From: Alentia gelatinosa
Taxonomy: Eukaryota > Annelida > Polychaeta > Phyllodocida > Polynoidae
Reading direction: 5' to 3'
NCBI GenBank assembly: GCA_950022655.1
Contig: OX465580.1
Span: 122,743,016 to 122,807,015, forward strand
DNA: 64,000 bases
Both the position numbers and the translations under genes were made by a program. The notes under the pieces are model-generated. The model searched no databases, was not told the origin of the DNA, and saw nothing but the letters and a program-made list of their open reading frames with translations. Positions within the stretch are counted from its first letter, which is position 1. Each line of letters begins with the position of its first letter. Shown one piece after another: positions 34,705-46,310 of the stretch.

Positions 34705-36485
34705 TGGCAAGAGGGCGGAAGGATAAGGGGATACAGCCCTATTTCTTCTAAATTAAGTAAATTTGAAACACTAGATTTATATTTCTATCGATAGCGGATC
34801 GAAATAAAATAAATCTTTAATATGATTTAAAGGAGGACCCAGAAGCGCCATATCAAAATAATGACATCGACTCGGTTTCCGGTTTTTCTAGCCCGTGTGT
34901 AAATCATAGTGTATTATATTGTATCATAACATCCATCTGAAGTGATAGAGGTCGACTAGGGAGAATGACATTTTATCATAACAACTATTGTAATGATACT
35001 CAATGTGAGATTCCATGTTGAATCTGAAATACTCATTTTCAATAATATGCATAATAATACAAAAGTCAATGTGGGTGGGTAAGAGTGATGAATGACCTTA
35101 ACAATGAAGGACATTTGATGAGCAAGGGCGTGGATTTGGTACTGGGTGGGTAATACGATTGGGAGATTAATTGTATGTCAGGAAGGAAAAACCACATTCG
35201 ACCACAAATGGTGCGCAACTAATGTTTTTGGCCTCTGATGAGCCACCAACACTCACTGCGACACTCAATAATCCTTACTGCAACACCAGCGGCGCTCGAT
35301 TCACCGTTCCTCGCCGCCCTGCATACACACATCTGCCTCTCATATAATTTGTATATCGTACATGGCTAGAGGATTTCGCACTGCAACATAACATGGATGA
35401 TTGTAGTTCACGTCTAATAATGGCCTAGTTACAATTGCAATCAGCATTTAGCTTCTTGTTAGTTTTACTTCTTTAGGAAATATTATTGCATCCATTATGA
35501 AAATACTTTTCTTGCTACCATTTTGCAAATGGCATTTTTCATTCCTCTCACGGTGTGGCCTTTCCCCTGTTAGTTAGGCGATGACATGTAGACAAGTTTT
35601 GCGCCAATTAAAGTTTTAGTTCCGTTGCTGACAGTAGGACTGAAGATGCCTCATTTCGAGAGACGGCTCCAGTCATAATGTCACCCAAAGAGCATCATCA
35701 GGCATCTCGTTGTTGAATCCTCCGAACTTAAAATCGGCCCTCTGCCAGGATACAGCTGATGACATGAACAAAAATGTCGAGATGGGAGCGGTAGGCTTAA
35801 ACAAACACCCTCTGCGGTGACTATGTGAGAGGGCTGTTATCGTGGTTTTTTAGTGTTTGTTATCATCCAGGTGAACGATATTCGTAATCCACGAATTTCT
35901 GTATGATGTATCCATCATTTGGGATATATTTGTACTTATCATTTAGGATATACTTGTACGATTCACTCCATAATATTCTCTACAGCAAGCAATTATATAC
36001 AACACAATTAAAACACATTGGAGATGTTGTGACTTTTCTATGATGGAGTTCCTACCCCAGCCGTCGTTGGTGCGTGTTACAATTGTTATCCAACATGCCA
36101 AGAATCTTTGAAATCCCGGATTTTGCCGTAGAAATAATACCTCCAGGCTTCATATTGAATTTCACCTTTGTGAATTCCCTGTGGCATCAGATCAGGTTTC
36201 TCCTGGGAGTCACTGTGGCCTAGGAGAAAGTGTAAAATGCCAAGTTGCGGTCTGACAGTGACTGCTATCGGTGATGCTGTCAAGGACCCTGGAGCCCCCT
36301 TCCCTCACACCCTCACACCCTTACACCTACTGAAGTCCTGTACTGTTTAAGGCTCACCCTCCCCCAACAGCTGTCCTCCGCCGAAACGAGGACCCTTTTT
36401 CACCGCTCAATGTTGGTATTTCAGATAATGGGGCCTGACAGGTTCTTAATGAAGAGCATTAGTTAACCTAGTTCGCACACTAGCT

Positions 36486-36493
<8 letters not shown>
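34705..36493. other. Unassigned sequence
   Basis: About 1.8 kb without recognised genes or repeats. Confidence 0.4.

Positions 36494-36538
<45 letters not shown>
36494..36538 (+). repeat. (CT)n microsatellite
   Basis: About 22 CT units with a pyrimidine-rich shoulder on each side. Confidence 0.97.
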
Positions 36539-36543
<5 letters not shown>

Positions 36544-38502
36544 CCACTCTTTGTCCATCAGCCACACACAACCTATGGCAGGTATGGACTATCACCATCG
36601 GGCAGACAAGAGGAAATTGTTGTCTTTGTTCATCAACAACTCCCGTTATCCAGACAACATAACCTTACATAACCGATGTTCCCTGCCATAACGAGAACTA
36701 AAAGCAATCTATTACTGAAGGCAAGAGTTCATGGTGTTGTTGTCCAAACTAGTAGGTCTTACGTAGCTGGTTGTGTCCTTGAATAGCAAATCAATATATT
36801 GTTATTGGCTAACACCATCTAGAAACATCCATACCTTCTGAAATGAACGTGGCAGATTGCTGCAGCCTAAAACAGAAGAGGATTGTATCGTTTCCATGAT
36901 GAGTGCAATGAATTTTCAAATGAAGCAACACGCTGTGGAAATATAAGGTGGATATTGATAAGTGTTTGATCTCAGAAACAAAACTCGCGTTTTCTCTGAA
37001 ATATGATCTAATTGTCACTTGCGATTCGGTGATCCTGTTTATCCTTGACGTTCGGATTAATATTTTGGAAAAAAAAAGTGCGTGTGTATACATGTACCCA
37101 AGTGTGAGGTATATATAAGCACACACACGCACACACATGTATGGGGGTGGGTGGGCCCAGCCCTAATTGGGGGTGTTTCACCTCGAGGTAGAGTGGTGTA
37201 GAGATTTTTTGATTTTTTCAATCTGTCTGATTAATTTCAATATTTTCAAAATACAAAAATCACAAATATTTCTAGTGGATTTTCTAGTGTAACTGGCCGT
37301 TAGAGTTAAAGGGTGGATAGGGTTAGATGACATCGCATGTGTATGGACACGCCACGTTATGCAGACTGACATCTAAACGGATAGTTCATGTAAAGTCGTC
37401 TCCACCCGGGCTTTGCTCCTGTTACTTGATGGATGAGGGCAACAAGGAAAATCTTTATGCTGCAGTTAGGTTCAGAGGAACGAGAAATCAAGACTAGAGA
37501 ATGTCAGGGGAGGAGAGAATGATGCCGTGGTAAATCACTCTGTGATAAGCTATCTGAATATAACAGCTACAGCGTTTTCCATAAATTGCAGAATATTTGT
37601 GGGGAACCGAGATTTGTGTCCAGTCGTTATCTACCCCCATGTCCATTATCAATATTTCACCCCGGGCCTCGTACCAAAAGGTTAAAGAGTCCAACTCTGC
37701 TGTGATAGACAACAGCCATAGCAGACAAACAGTCAATTTGGATTATGTTACCGAATAATCGAACATCAATTTCACATAAGATCTAAGACTCTGAGTACCT
37801 TTTTCAAGCAATCAAATCAAACCCGAAACGCATATCTACTGTAAATATTGCAAACTACTGCGCGGCCGATCAGACGGTACTCAAAGGAATTGCACTCGGC
37901 AGATGTCGTGCATGCATGATAAATACGGCTCAATTGTCGGTCTCGCTGCACTACGAGAACTCGCGAGAAACTGGAATTGGCGGCCATCTTGGACGCAGCA
38001 CAGTCTGAATGCACTTGATGAATGCTGATCACCTCTTTCACTTGATTTTATTTCGTGATTACGGGACAAGGGGGTCATCAGAGGTCACAGTTTACTTCAT
38101 TCCTCTGCACTCAGGATGATCAGTCATTAGGTCTCATTACCGATCTTAGACAGCTGGATAATCAGAAAGGCTTCACAAGGAAAATGTGCGAACTGTAATC
38201 TATAGTTAAAAGATGTCTTTCCGATTTATAAATCATTAATGTATTTAAAATGATCGTGCAAATTCTGGTGACGTTTCACTGGTATACAAGAAGCAGTTCA
38301 CTAAATTCACTTACTCAATTCCACCGGCTGTGACTTATGGCCAAAGGTCTATGAAATACTATCCCCTGCTGGGGGTGCAGTGTGAATAATGTTCGGCTGC
38401 ACTGATCACGTAGTGAATGTTCGGGCACACTGTGCCCATGGTGCACTTCGTAAGTACATAAATACATGTACTCACCGCGATTTCTAGGTATATAATAATA
38501 AA
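36539..38502. other. Unassigned sequence
   Basis: A short CA-rich patch at 37118-37138 is the only notable feature. No gene is recognised. Confidence 0.4.
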
Positions 38503-38622
38503 GAGATACAGTGAGTATGACTGTATGCCATCTGTTCCTCGATATTTTGGTTAGAAATACTTCTATTTTCTAACCAAAATATCTCTGAACAGATTCCATT
38601 CAGTCACACTAACTATGTCTCT
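38503..38622. repeat. Foldback hairpin, 120 bp
   Basis: The left arm GAGATACAGTGAGTATGACT pairs with the right arm ending CACTAACTATGTCTC. Inner arms TATTTTGGTTAGAAA and TTTCTAACCAAAATA are perfect, around a loop TACTTCTAT. There is no CGAGGC-type apex, so it belongs to a different foldback family. Confidence 0.85.
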
Positions 38623-38795
38623 CTATAAAACGGTCATCGCTACGGGTTCAGTAACCACGTTTTCTCTTATCATCTTATACCTGTCTGCAAATGTGTATCA
38701 AACACTGCCCGCTGTTAGGGGCGCAGTAATGCTGAAGTCGCGCCGGTTTTAACTGCGAATAGGTTTTTCATCGATTTGAGGTATACAATGATATA

Positions 38796-38919
38796 AAAAC
38801 GTCGTGATTGTGGATGAAACAGTTCTCGTTCGAGGTCAGTCGTCGATCTCATACGATATCAAATCGACGACTTACCGCGAACGAGAGCCGCTTTGTCCAC
38901 AGTAACCTAAGAACGTTTC
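38796..38919. repeat. Foldback hairpin, GTTCGAGGTCA family
   Basis: Arms AAAAACGTCGTGATTGTGGA... and ...CCACAGTAACC...AACGTTT enclose GTTCGAGGTCAGTCGTCGAT and its complement (ATCGACGACTTACCGCGAAC). Clearly related to the hairpin at 2696. It abuts the MITE at 38927. Confidence 0.8.
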
Positions 38920-38926
38920 CTAATGA

Positions 38927-39257
38927 GGCCCATTTCCATTGGCCGATTTCCCGTCACAGATCTACAGTCAGGAAACACCGACCTACTTTGGGCACGGCTG
39001 ACCCAAAATCCGTCAATGGAAACGATGCAGCTCGTGAAATGACCTACTATTTTTTCTGCTTAGATTATGCAATGTGGCACCACCCACCACTGAGTGAAAG
39101 CTAGGTTACAGAATTAAATCTATTACCCTCACATTCTATACTGACGTACAATCAGTGGCACCACTGACACACTTTCTGGGTAACTTTAAAAGTCTAGGCC
39201 ATTTTCATCGACCAATGGAAACGGGCCTACAGTACTACTTCTGCATGGACTATTTCT
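38927..39257. mobile_element. MITE, GGCCCATTTCCATTGGCCGA family
   Basis: The inverted ends GGCCCATTTCCATTGGCCGA (38927) and ATCGACCAATGGAAACGGGC (ending 39227) delimit about 300 bp with internal ATCGGTGG/CCACC-type palindromes. No coding sequence. A LINE copy has inserted just outside its right end. Confidence 0.75.
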
Positions 39258-40242
39258 TTTCTTTTTTTTTTTAGAAAGCAGCTTTTATTTCTAAAAAAAT
39301 TATCAATAAGCTCAAGTGGGATACATCTAGATACCCTCATGAAAACTGTCGAGATTGTTTCACATGTGTTTCGAAAAGTAACGTCTTTGAGAACTTGAAT
39401 AGTCATCTTGTTGTCATTGACAGCTGCTTGGACTTTTTGGGGGGACTAATAAGTCCCTTCTGGTATAGGTATTATAAGAAGAAAAGAGGTGCACCCTCCT
39501 CCTTTTTCATAGGGTCCATTCTTAATAGTCTATGTGTACGACCTACATAGGCCTATAAAGTTTCAGTTGTTATGATATAAAAATTTAACCAGTTTGGAGG
39601 AGTCCTCACAGGACGTAACATCACCAAACAGAGACAAGACCATAAACTTGGACGATTCCTACGTGGACAGTTACAATATATTACAACAGTAGACATCATG
39701 TTGACATACATTCAAAAGTGTGGTTGCGTGGGGGTAAAGCCGAGGAATATACAGATGTATCCTTCCTTGTCCAACCCATATCATTAAAATCACCGTTGTT
39801 TATCTTCCCTTGAATTTTCAAAATAGGAGCAGGACTGCAGCTCAACAAAAGGACTTCTTATTGTATAGCCTCATGTATTACATCATTGCCTCCACCAAGT
39901 TGTTCCATTTCACCATGTGTTTCTCTTTACCCAGTAAACTACAAGCAAATTTTTCTAGTCCTAAACCGTTCCTGAGTTCTCTGCTCCAATCGTATACAGA
40001 CAAAATGCAATCATAAAAAAGTTTCTGTCGATAGATATAAAACTTGGCATGCAGGGAAATGTAATGAGTCATCTCAGCATGGTTGCCTTTGTCCTTGGTA
40101 CCCAAAACTAGATCTACCGGATTAAGGCTTAAATTGAAGCCTGCACACACTCTTAGCCAATTCCTAATCTGATCCCAAAACACCCTTACTTTAGGGCATT
40201 GAACAAAGAAGTGGATGATGGAATCAGTGTCATCGCAGTAAA
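39258..40242 (-). mobile_element. 5'-truncated non-LTR retrotransposon (LINE)
   Basis: Minus-strand insertion of 985 bp flanked by the perfect 15-bp duplication GCATGGACTATTTCT (39243-39257 and 40243-40257). The minus-strand 3' end has AATAAA-like sequence and a poly(A) tail (T-run at 39258-39272). An ORF from the truncated 5' end to a stop at 39878 encodes about 120 residues. These include YCDDTDSIIHFFVQCPKVRVF and DQIRNWL, the cysteine-containing segment typical of the region after the reverse transcriptase in LINEs. No RT or endonuclease motifs remain, so it is a dead copy. Confidence 0.93.
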
Positions 40243-40257
40243 GCATGGACTATTTCT

Positions 40258-40925
40258 GTGAGACCAACTGTCTCAAGAGTGCCTTGAAACCAGTTGGAAT
40301 TCATTTAGTTCTAACTGCTGACAAAAGGCGGATGTAGGTGTACTATACACCCGGCCACAGCACTTTCCCATAGCATCTAATTATTTGTCTATTTGAATTT
40401 AACAACCGCCAACCTTTAAAACTGACTGTAAAATGTTCTTGTTTGTACCTTGTTTTTCACTGTACCTGTACTGTCCTGTATTGTTAATGTCGTCACGGAA
40501 TTACGTGAAAAACGCCCAGTTTGGGTGACTGTAACTCCTTTTTCTTTGCTTGAATAAAAAAAAAAGAATCGAAATTGCTGATGGGACATGCCAATATAAC
40601 CAGCACTGTAGACAGAACGGATTGTATCTAACTGTAGAGTGCAGACATCAGGCAGAGCCCATTCATGGCTACCTGAGAGACGCAAGGCCTGACTCTGTTA
40701 GGGTTTATTCTGCAGTGGTTCATTGATCTTTTCGAATCACCTGACAAAATCTGCACATTACTTTCAACCGTATTATAGTTCTAAGCTACTACAAATCGGG
40801 GGATATATATACTTTGCACCAATGGCAAGTATTCGGTAAAGATGATCCTCTTCCAATCAGTTCATGTTTTAATGGTAGCGTCCATTTACTCAACCTTTGG
40901 TATCATGATAGTTATTACCATACAT
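40258..40925. other. Unassigned sequence
   Basis: A short A-run preceded by AATAA (about 40553-40564) might be the end of another retroposed piece, but no target duplication was found. Confidence 0.3.
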
Positions 40926-40933
40926 CTGTGAGG

Positions 40934-41059
40934 AAACGTAGTGACTGAGCCCATACGGATAGCCGTTCGAGGTCATTTGGAACAAAGATACGCATAGTAC
41001 GCATTCATTTGCATCAAATTACCTCGAACGGCCACCCATACGGCCTCAGTAACCATGTT
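40934..41059. repeat. Foldback hairpin related to the GTTCGAGGTCA family
   Basis: The left arm AAACGTAGTGACTGAGCCCA...CCGTTCGAGGTCATTTGG pairs with CAAATTACCTCGAACGGCCA...CTCAGTAACCATGTTT. It shares GTTCGAGGTCA and the outer AAACGT with the hairpins at 2696 and 38796 but differs in most of the arm. Confidence 0.8.
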
Positions 41060-41649
41060 TTTTCATAGTACTCGCATCGACATACATTAATAACTGTTTG
41101 GCAGGTTGAGGCATAGTCAAGGGAGTTAGGTCATGAGCCTTAATTACTGTTTGGCATGTGTAATATTCAATTTAAGCCATATTAAGACTAGCGGATATCC
41201 ATCACGGTTGCCTGTGATACACAACAGTGTTCAAAGACAACAGACCTATCAAAGTATGGACGGAACACTTCTAAAGCACTGGAAAATAGCTCCTTTAATA
41301 GGTAATGTTACACTAGTGTGTGGGAGAGCAGTGTAATGAGCAGGTCCGGTGGGTACCTCACCAGATGTCTGAGAATCAGATGACGGGGAATCATCGCAGC
41401 TTGAAATAGTATGAGCAATGAGTGGATATAAGAGAGCTCTACAGCTAAACTGATCGGATGCCCACAATCGGCCAGGTTGAATGCGAGTGTCTTCAGTTAG
41501 TAGATATTATATTTCTGCAAGCTCGAGATCCATAATAAAGGAAGGTAAAAGGGGAAAGACAGGTAGGACTCGAAAAATGGATTAGGTAAACAAAGACCTC
41601 CTTACCGTGGCATTTCCAACAATTCACGGAGATATCATAGATACTTATT
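41060..41649. other. Unassigned sequence
   Basis: Nothing recognised. Confidence 0.35.
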
Positions 41650-42363
41650 AGAAACTGAACGAGAGTTAGTAGCGTGAGTGTTTATCGGACGACAGGCAGG
41701 TCGTGTTACTGCGCGAGGCGTTAACCGAGCGCAGTGAGGAACCAGCCTGACCAGAGTGCGATGAACACTATTATCTTAGCCTGGTATAAACGTCCATAGG
41801 CTTAGCACTACGAACTCGTTCTCAACAGGCTTGCGAGAACGGTAACTCGTTCTCAACGGGTGATTAAGAGATGAATATTTCCAGGCTAAGATAAAATCAG
41901 AAACACATTCGTGCTTGGTCTGAGTCCCTGTTCACCATCTCGTTTGGTGTGCTTCAGAATATTCACTCGGCTATCGCCTCGTTCATGTTACTGAGCACTC
42001 CAAACTTGATGGCGAACGAGGACACAGACCAAACACTCATCAATTTCCTTCTTAATACTACAAACTCGAGTTCAGTTTAGTGTATATCCTACCCTAGCTC
42101 CATGACTTTAGAACGATGATTAGCCATTCTAGTTCCTTCAAGTTGCTCGAGTGAGTGAAGTTTACGGCTGGCAAAATCCCATGTAAGGCCAAAGGTTGTC
42201 AATGATTCATAGACCACATTAGTGTGACGTCGCTCACATTCTAACCGCTGATTGGCAAATATTTGTAATACCCTCGTGCAATAAACAATACTTAACTGTA
42301 CGCTCTCCCGAATACAGTGACCCAATGTTAGGCCTATGGCGTTTTTTTAATTAAGGATAGCAT
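41650..42363 (-). mobile_element. BFE copy 6b, interrupted by copy 6a
   Basis: The left arm begins at TTA|GAAACTGAACGAGAGTTAG (41650) and the hairpin runs through an apex near GCGCGAGGCGTTAACCGAGC (41713-41732) to GATGAACACTATTA. Copy 6a then intervenes (41772-42048). The right arm resumes as TTAATACTACAAACTCGAGT and TCAGTTTAG. The module runs from TATCCTACCC (about 42088) to AGGATAGCATAA (42363), with core CCCAATGTTAGGCCTATGG. Its hairpin matches copy 7 in plan (ACGAGAGTTAG arms). Confidence 0.8.
41772..42048 (+). mobile_element. BFE copy 6a, nested in copy 6b
   Basis: The module runs from TATCTTAGCCTGG to CCAGGCTAAGATA (41881-41893). The hairpin runs from AGAAACACATTCGTGCTTGG to the complementary CAGACCAAACACTC...TTTCC, with apex CACTCGGCTATCGCCTCGTT. 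TTA appears on both sides of the insertion. The module ends have changed together (TAGCCTGG / CCAGGCTA instead of CACCCC / GGGGTG), so pairing is kept. Confidence 0.85.
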
Positions 42364-43013
42364 AAAGGACTGGCCTACTGGGAGGTAAGAATACCGCATT
42401 GTAACACAGCACCAGCCTGATAAATTGAAAACCAGACAGGTAAGAAAGGAAAGAGTTGAGTAAGCTATGAAATCCGAGCAATTGCTGTAAAACTTTTCAA
42501 AATTAGGTGCATTGATATTGAGTCAAGTGATTAGACCTACACATAGTGAATCACAATGGATAAGGAAAGCCAAATCAACAAAGCGAGAACTGTGTAATAA
42601 GAGGCTGTCAGATTTATGAAAAAGGTCAATAAGGTAGAAAAATTACCAAGTATCTATATGGATAAGGACAGTGAGGCAAGCCGACACAGGCAGCCCTTTA
42701 AACAGAGAGGCTCAGTACACGGACAGATGGACAAACAGATCATTACGGTAGCTGGAGTACTGAGCCCTAAGCGGGCATTGATCTGGGAGCTAGCTGGAGG
42801 GTTGGTCCAGCAGGATGGAGTGGCCATAGGGCCGTTAACCCTATCACATGAAGGTCGTGCATACTATACAACCTGTTTTCCACCAAAACTAGGTGGCCTC
42901 TGTCCTTTACTGGGTACGTGCGTGATACGCCAGTTGAATTATATCGCATACCAGTACTTTACGGAAGTGTAATAAGCTATATAAAAAATTACAACTTATA
43001 CTACCCAACACCT
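42364..43013. other. Unassigned sequence
   Basis: A 118-codon plus-strand ORF (42616-42972) lacks recognised domains and is probably chance. Confidence 0.35.
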
Positions 43014-43217
43014 GGGGCCCGTTTGATAATCTAGTATCGTACATAAAGACCCTTTTCTGTTCGCCATGCAGGGACGATGTGGGTCAACTTTACTCAACAC
43101 TCATGGACGACCTTATGGACGGCTAATACTATCTTAGCGAACGTAGATATTGTTAAATGATAACCCTTGTACAAGATCCATAAAAGGGTCTTCATGTACG
43201 ATCCTAGATTATCCCAT
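43014..43217. mobile_element. MITE, GGGGCCCGTTT family, copy 2
   Basis: The left end GGGGCCCGTTTGATAATCTA and a decayed right end (TCATGTACGATCCTAGATTA) enclose the same internal blocks as 34512 (GGACGATGTGGGTCAACTTT, CTTATGGACGGCTAATACTA). Confidence 0.8.
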
Positions 43218-43612
43218 CGCATAATATCACGCGGCTAGACCAGCCTATTCACCCATTACCCAATCTAACACCATATTTAATTTGAGAATGCATTGATTGG
43301 TTGCTGGTCAAAGCATGCCTACTATACATGGCAGCAAAGGGAGAAGGACAACTCCTATCTGGCTCACAACACACCTTTACTAGGTTCAACTCCTTCCCCT
43401 TAATGATACTCTCCCATCTTCCGCTGCCTTCCTTCATGAGGTCCTAATAACTCTTCTTATGTCACTCCTTGAAGGGTCCCATGGCATCTCCTCACAGTAA
43501 GTCATCACCCTCTCTCCCTTCCTCTACACTTTCTTTTTGTTCAACCACACATGTTTCTTAAAGCTATAAGTCATACTATTTCAACCTCACATATTTCACA
43601 GCTATAAGCAAC

Positions 43613-43720
43613 ACCTTTACCAGGTCCCACTGCATCCCCTTAAACTATACCTTTACCAGGTCCCACTGCATCCCCTTAAACTATACCTTTACGAGGTCCT
43701 ACTGCCTCACCTTGCATCAT
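43613..43720 (+). repeat. 36-bp minisatellite, three units
   Basis: The unit starts ACCTTTACCAGGTCCCACTG and starts again at 43649 and 43685. The first two units are identical and the third is diverged. Confidence 0.9.
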
Positions 43721-45166
43721 GCCTTCACTAGGTACTAACACCACGCCTTACATCACACCTCCCTCTGCTGTGCTGATAAGAGGAAGGCCCCTAGGGGGAG
43801 TCAATCTTCGTGAGATATTGATATTCACAAGGGAGCGATAGTTTACACCGGGCTGGATGTTGTCGAGACGGGTGTGCAATTAGCGCATGATTGGTCTGTT
43901 GGATTTTATGCCACGGACAATAGATGGCAGCTCCAACACCATGTAGAACACCAGCTGTTTAACTATTTATTAGACGGATGCGACGGCAGACTGACAATTC
44001 TTATGACAGTCTGCTCGGATTGAAACTCCAATTGGAGAAGCCATGATAACTCCGAGGCAGCTGCTGATAGAGATGAAATTAGAAGCATGTCTCATGGTGG
44101 CAGATTTCTATAGCACAATGCTCACAAATTAGACACTAACAACTTCTGATTTGCTATTACTTGTAATTGAGACCTGTGAGTGAATCTGTAGCTGACTTGG
44201 AGATATCGTATTGCAAATGCCTCTCACGGAAATATTAGTGCAGAGAAAGTGTTGCAGTTGGTTTGGAAATTTGAATAATATGGTTGAACGGCATAGGTAA
44301 TGTATAATACAAGACGCATGGCTATAATTCCTGACTGGTAATTTGATATAATTATGTATATCTTTAATTAGAGCGTCAATATATTTATCCCCTAGACTTG
44401 TGCAGCTCATTGCGCTTGTTCTTGTTCTTGTTCACCTTAGAGAGTAATCTGATATAACGACAATGTAATCCATGCCTCTACTCTAAATTAGCTTGGATTA
44501 TGCAAATGTCAGTGGATCCTGGCTTAGCGGAGTTTAATTATGTAGACTACCTCTGTGTCTGCTATAATGGAAAAGTTAAAGTGGGAACAAGAAAGTAGTA
44601 CCAACTGAACTCGAGCATCGAGCCCCCTCCCCCTCCCCAACTCCACTATCCTACGGTCGACTTGTCCTAATACCAAAGCACCGACAAAATTCATTATGAA
44701 GAGAAAGTCTTCAGTGCAGAGGTATATTGGCTGAGTTCTGTAGCACCGAAAATATCAAATACACCAAAAGCTAAGTTCAAAACTTTAGGCAATTATATTC
44801 CTTGCATCAACTAATTAAATAATCATATCCAATACATTTTCCAAATACAATTTAATCAAATAGTTGAATTGTTTGCTATCCTACAAATGAACTGTGTACC
44901 TCATTTTATCCAAATATTTGTTAGGTTTCCATCATGAAGGCTGATGGGTGCTGACTTTCGGGAGGTATATTGATTATTACCATATTTTTTGGGAGGTTTC
45001 TATGCAGCCATCAAGAAGGTCCGTTGTTCTGTGAATATTACAAACATATTGACTTCACACCCTCAGCTATCCGAGGGTGTACAAGTGTGAGCGCACAAAA
45101 CAGCCATCTAAAACGGCAAATTGCCAGTCAATATGGTGGAGGTCACCTTGGGCGAGACGCCCACAG
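43721..45166. other. Unassigned sequence
   Basis: No gene or repeat recognised. Confidence 0.4.
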
Positions 45167-45246
45167 TCACGTGATAGCATCACGTGACACTGTCAGTTAC
45201 GTGACAAGGTCAGGCGTTCTCTGATTGGCTCAAGGCCATCACGTGA
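45167..45246. promoter_or_regulatory. Cluster of CACGTG E-boxes
   Basis: TCACGTGA occurs at 45167-45174, 45180-45187 and 45239-45246, with a near match TACGTGAC at 45198-45205. Four sites in 80 bp of the palindromic type bound by USF and MITF/TFE proteins is far more than expected. A CCAAT-type ATTGG lies at about 45223. The target gene is not visible. Confidence 0.5.
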
Positions 45247-45753
45247 TAGGCATTTCACAACATGGGATTAAGTGGTTGTCATTGAGGAAATATTTTCCCC
45301 AGTTTTTTTCATCTAGCAACCTGGGTGGGTATTGTGCTCTTCATCTTAAAAAAGAGGACATTTACCCGGCTTATTTATTGAGGCTGACTTGAAACATATT
45401 CAATCCTTTTCCTGAGGCACTGGATGGCATTGACACGGCAACCAGAGGTTGGTGGTGACTGAGGTAATACCTCCGGTCGAGCAGGTTGCTATGGTACCTG
45501 AATGAATTCTGTAATATGAGCTCAAAATCCTATGTCCTTTTTCATCGTTCTGATTATTAGCAAGGGGATACCTCTAACATCAGTGAATTTTTAGACATCT
45601 TTATTACAGGGAATACATCACTGTCCATCGGACTTCACAGTCCTCATCTACAGCTATCCTGAATTTCAAACTTATTTTTGGTACCCTACAAAATATGCAA
45701 ATAATACATGATATTGTCATGGTGCAGTGGCCCCAGTAATTACTGAAGGCACT

Positions 45754-46129
45754 TAGTAGAAACCGAACGAGAGTTAGATTTGTCAATGTCTATGCCACGA
45801 CGGGAAGGTCGTGTATTACTACACTCGGCTACGCCTCGTGTAGTGAGGAGCAGACCTGACCAGAGTGGCATAGACACTGACAAGTCTAACTCGAGTTCGG
45901 TTTCGTATTTATCCTACCCCGTCTATGCTTTTGACAAGTTTTGTATTACTAAAAGATGAATATTGAGTCAAGGACCAACATAACTTTTTTCATAGTAGCT
46001 GACATCCTGTTCTCTGATTGGTCAATATCGTTATTACTCTAGTGGCATAAAAAACACTTTATGTCACGGTCTGCCACATAAAATTTCCCTATATTAAGTC
46101 TATGGCGTTTTTTTATTAGGGGTAGGATA
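45754..46129 (-). mobile_element. BFE copy 7
   Basis: The hairpin starts GTAGAAACCGAACGAGAGTT (45754) and ends TAACTCGAGTTCGGTTTCGT (about 45909). Its apex is CACTCGGCTACGCCTCGTGT, with inner arms GTCTATGCCAC and GTGGCATAGAC. The module runs from TATCCTACCCC (about 45909) to GGGGTAGGATA (46119-46129), with core TATTAAGTCTATGG. Flanked by TTA and TAA. Confidence 0.88.
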
Positions 46130-46140
46130 ATATGCTATAC

Positions 46141-46310
46141 TGTAGGCCGGGATATGGCTGGAAGGATTATTTTGTGTAGGCCATGGATATGCCTGGAGGA
46201 GGCTTCATTTTTCTCCCGCTTACCAGAACAAGATGCAGTAAGCCGGGGAATGTCTGGAGGAATCGCGCTGCAGTAGGCTCGGAGATGCCTGGAGGCATCA
46301 TGCTGCAGGG
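46141..46310 (-). repeat. Degenerate 35-bp minisatellite
   Basis: Units of the form GCAGTAGGCTCGGAGATGCC plus TGGAGGCATCATGCT are repeated about four times with indels. Their complement (AGCATGATGCCTCCAGGCAT) matches the minisatellite at 11772. Confidence 0.7.

Noticed and set aside
35220..35290. CTGATGAG string considered as a hammerhead ribozyme core
   Set aside because: No GAAA core at the required distance and no supporting stems.
40430..40570. Possible second LINE 3' end (AATAA followed by an A run)
   Set aside because: No target duplication and no homology to the LINE at 39258 could be seen, so evidence is a single A-run.
42616..42972. 118-codon plus-strand ORF
   Set aside because: No recognisable domain, ordinary AT-rich codons, no exon boundaries.
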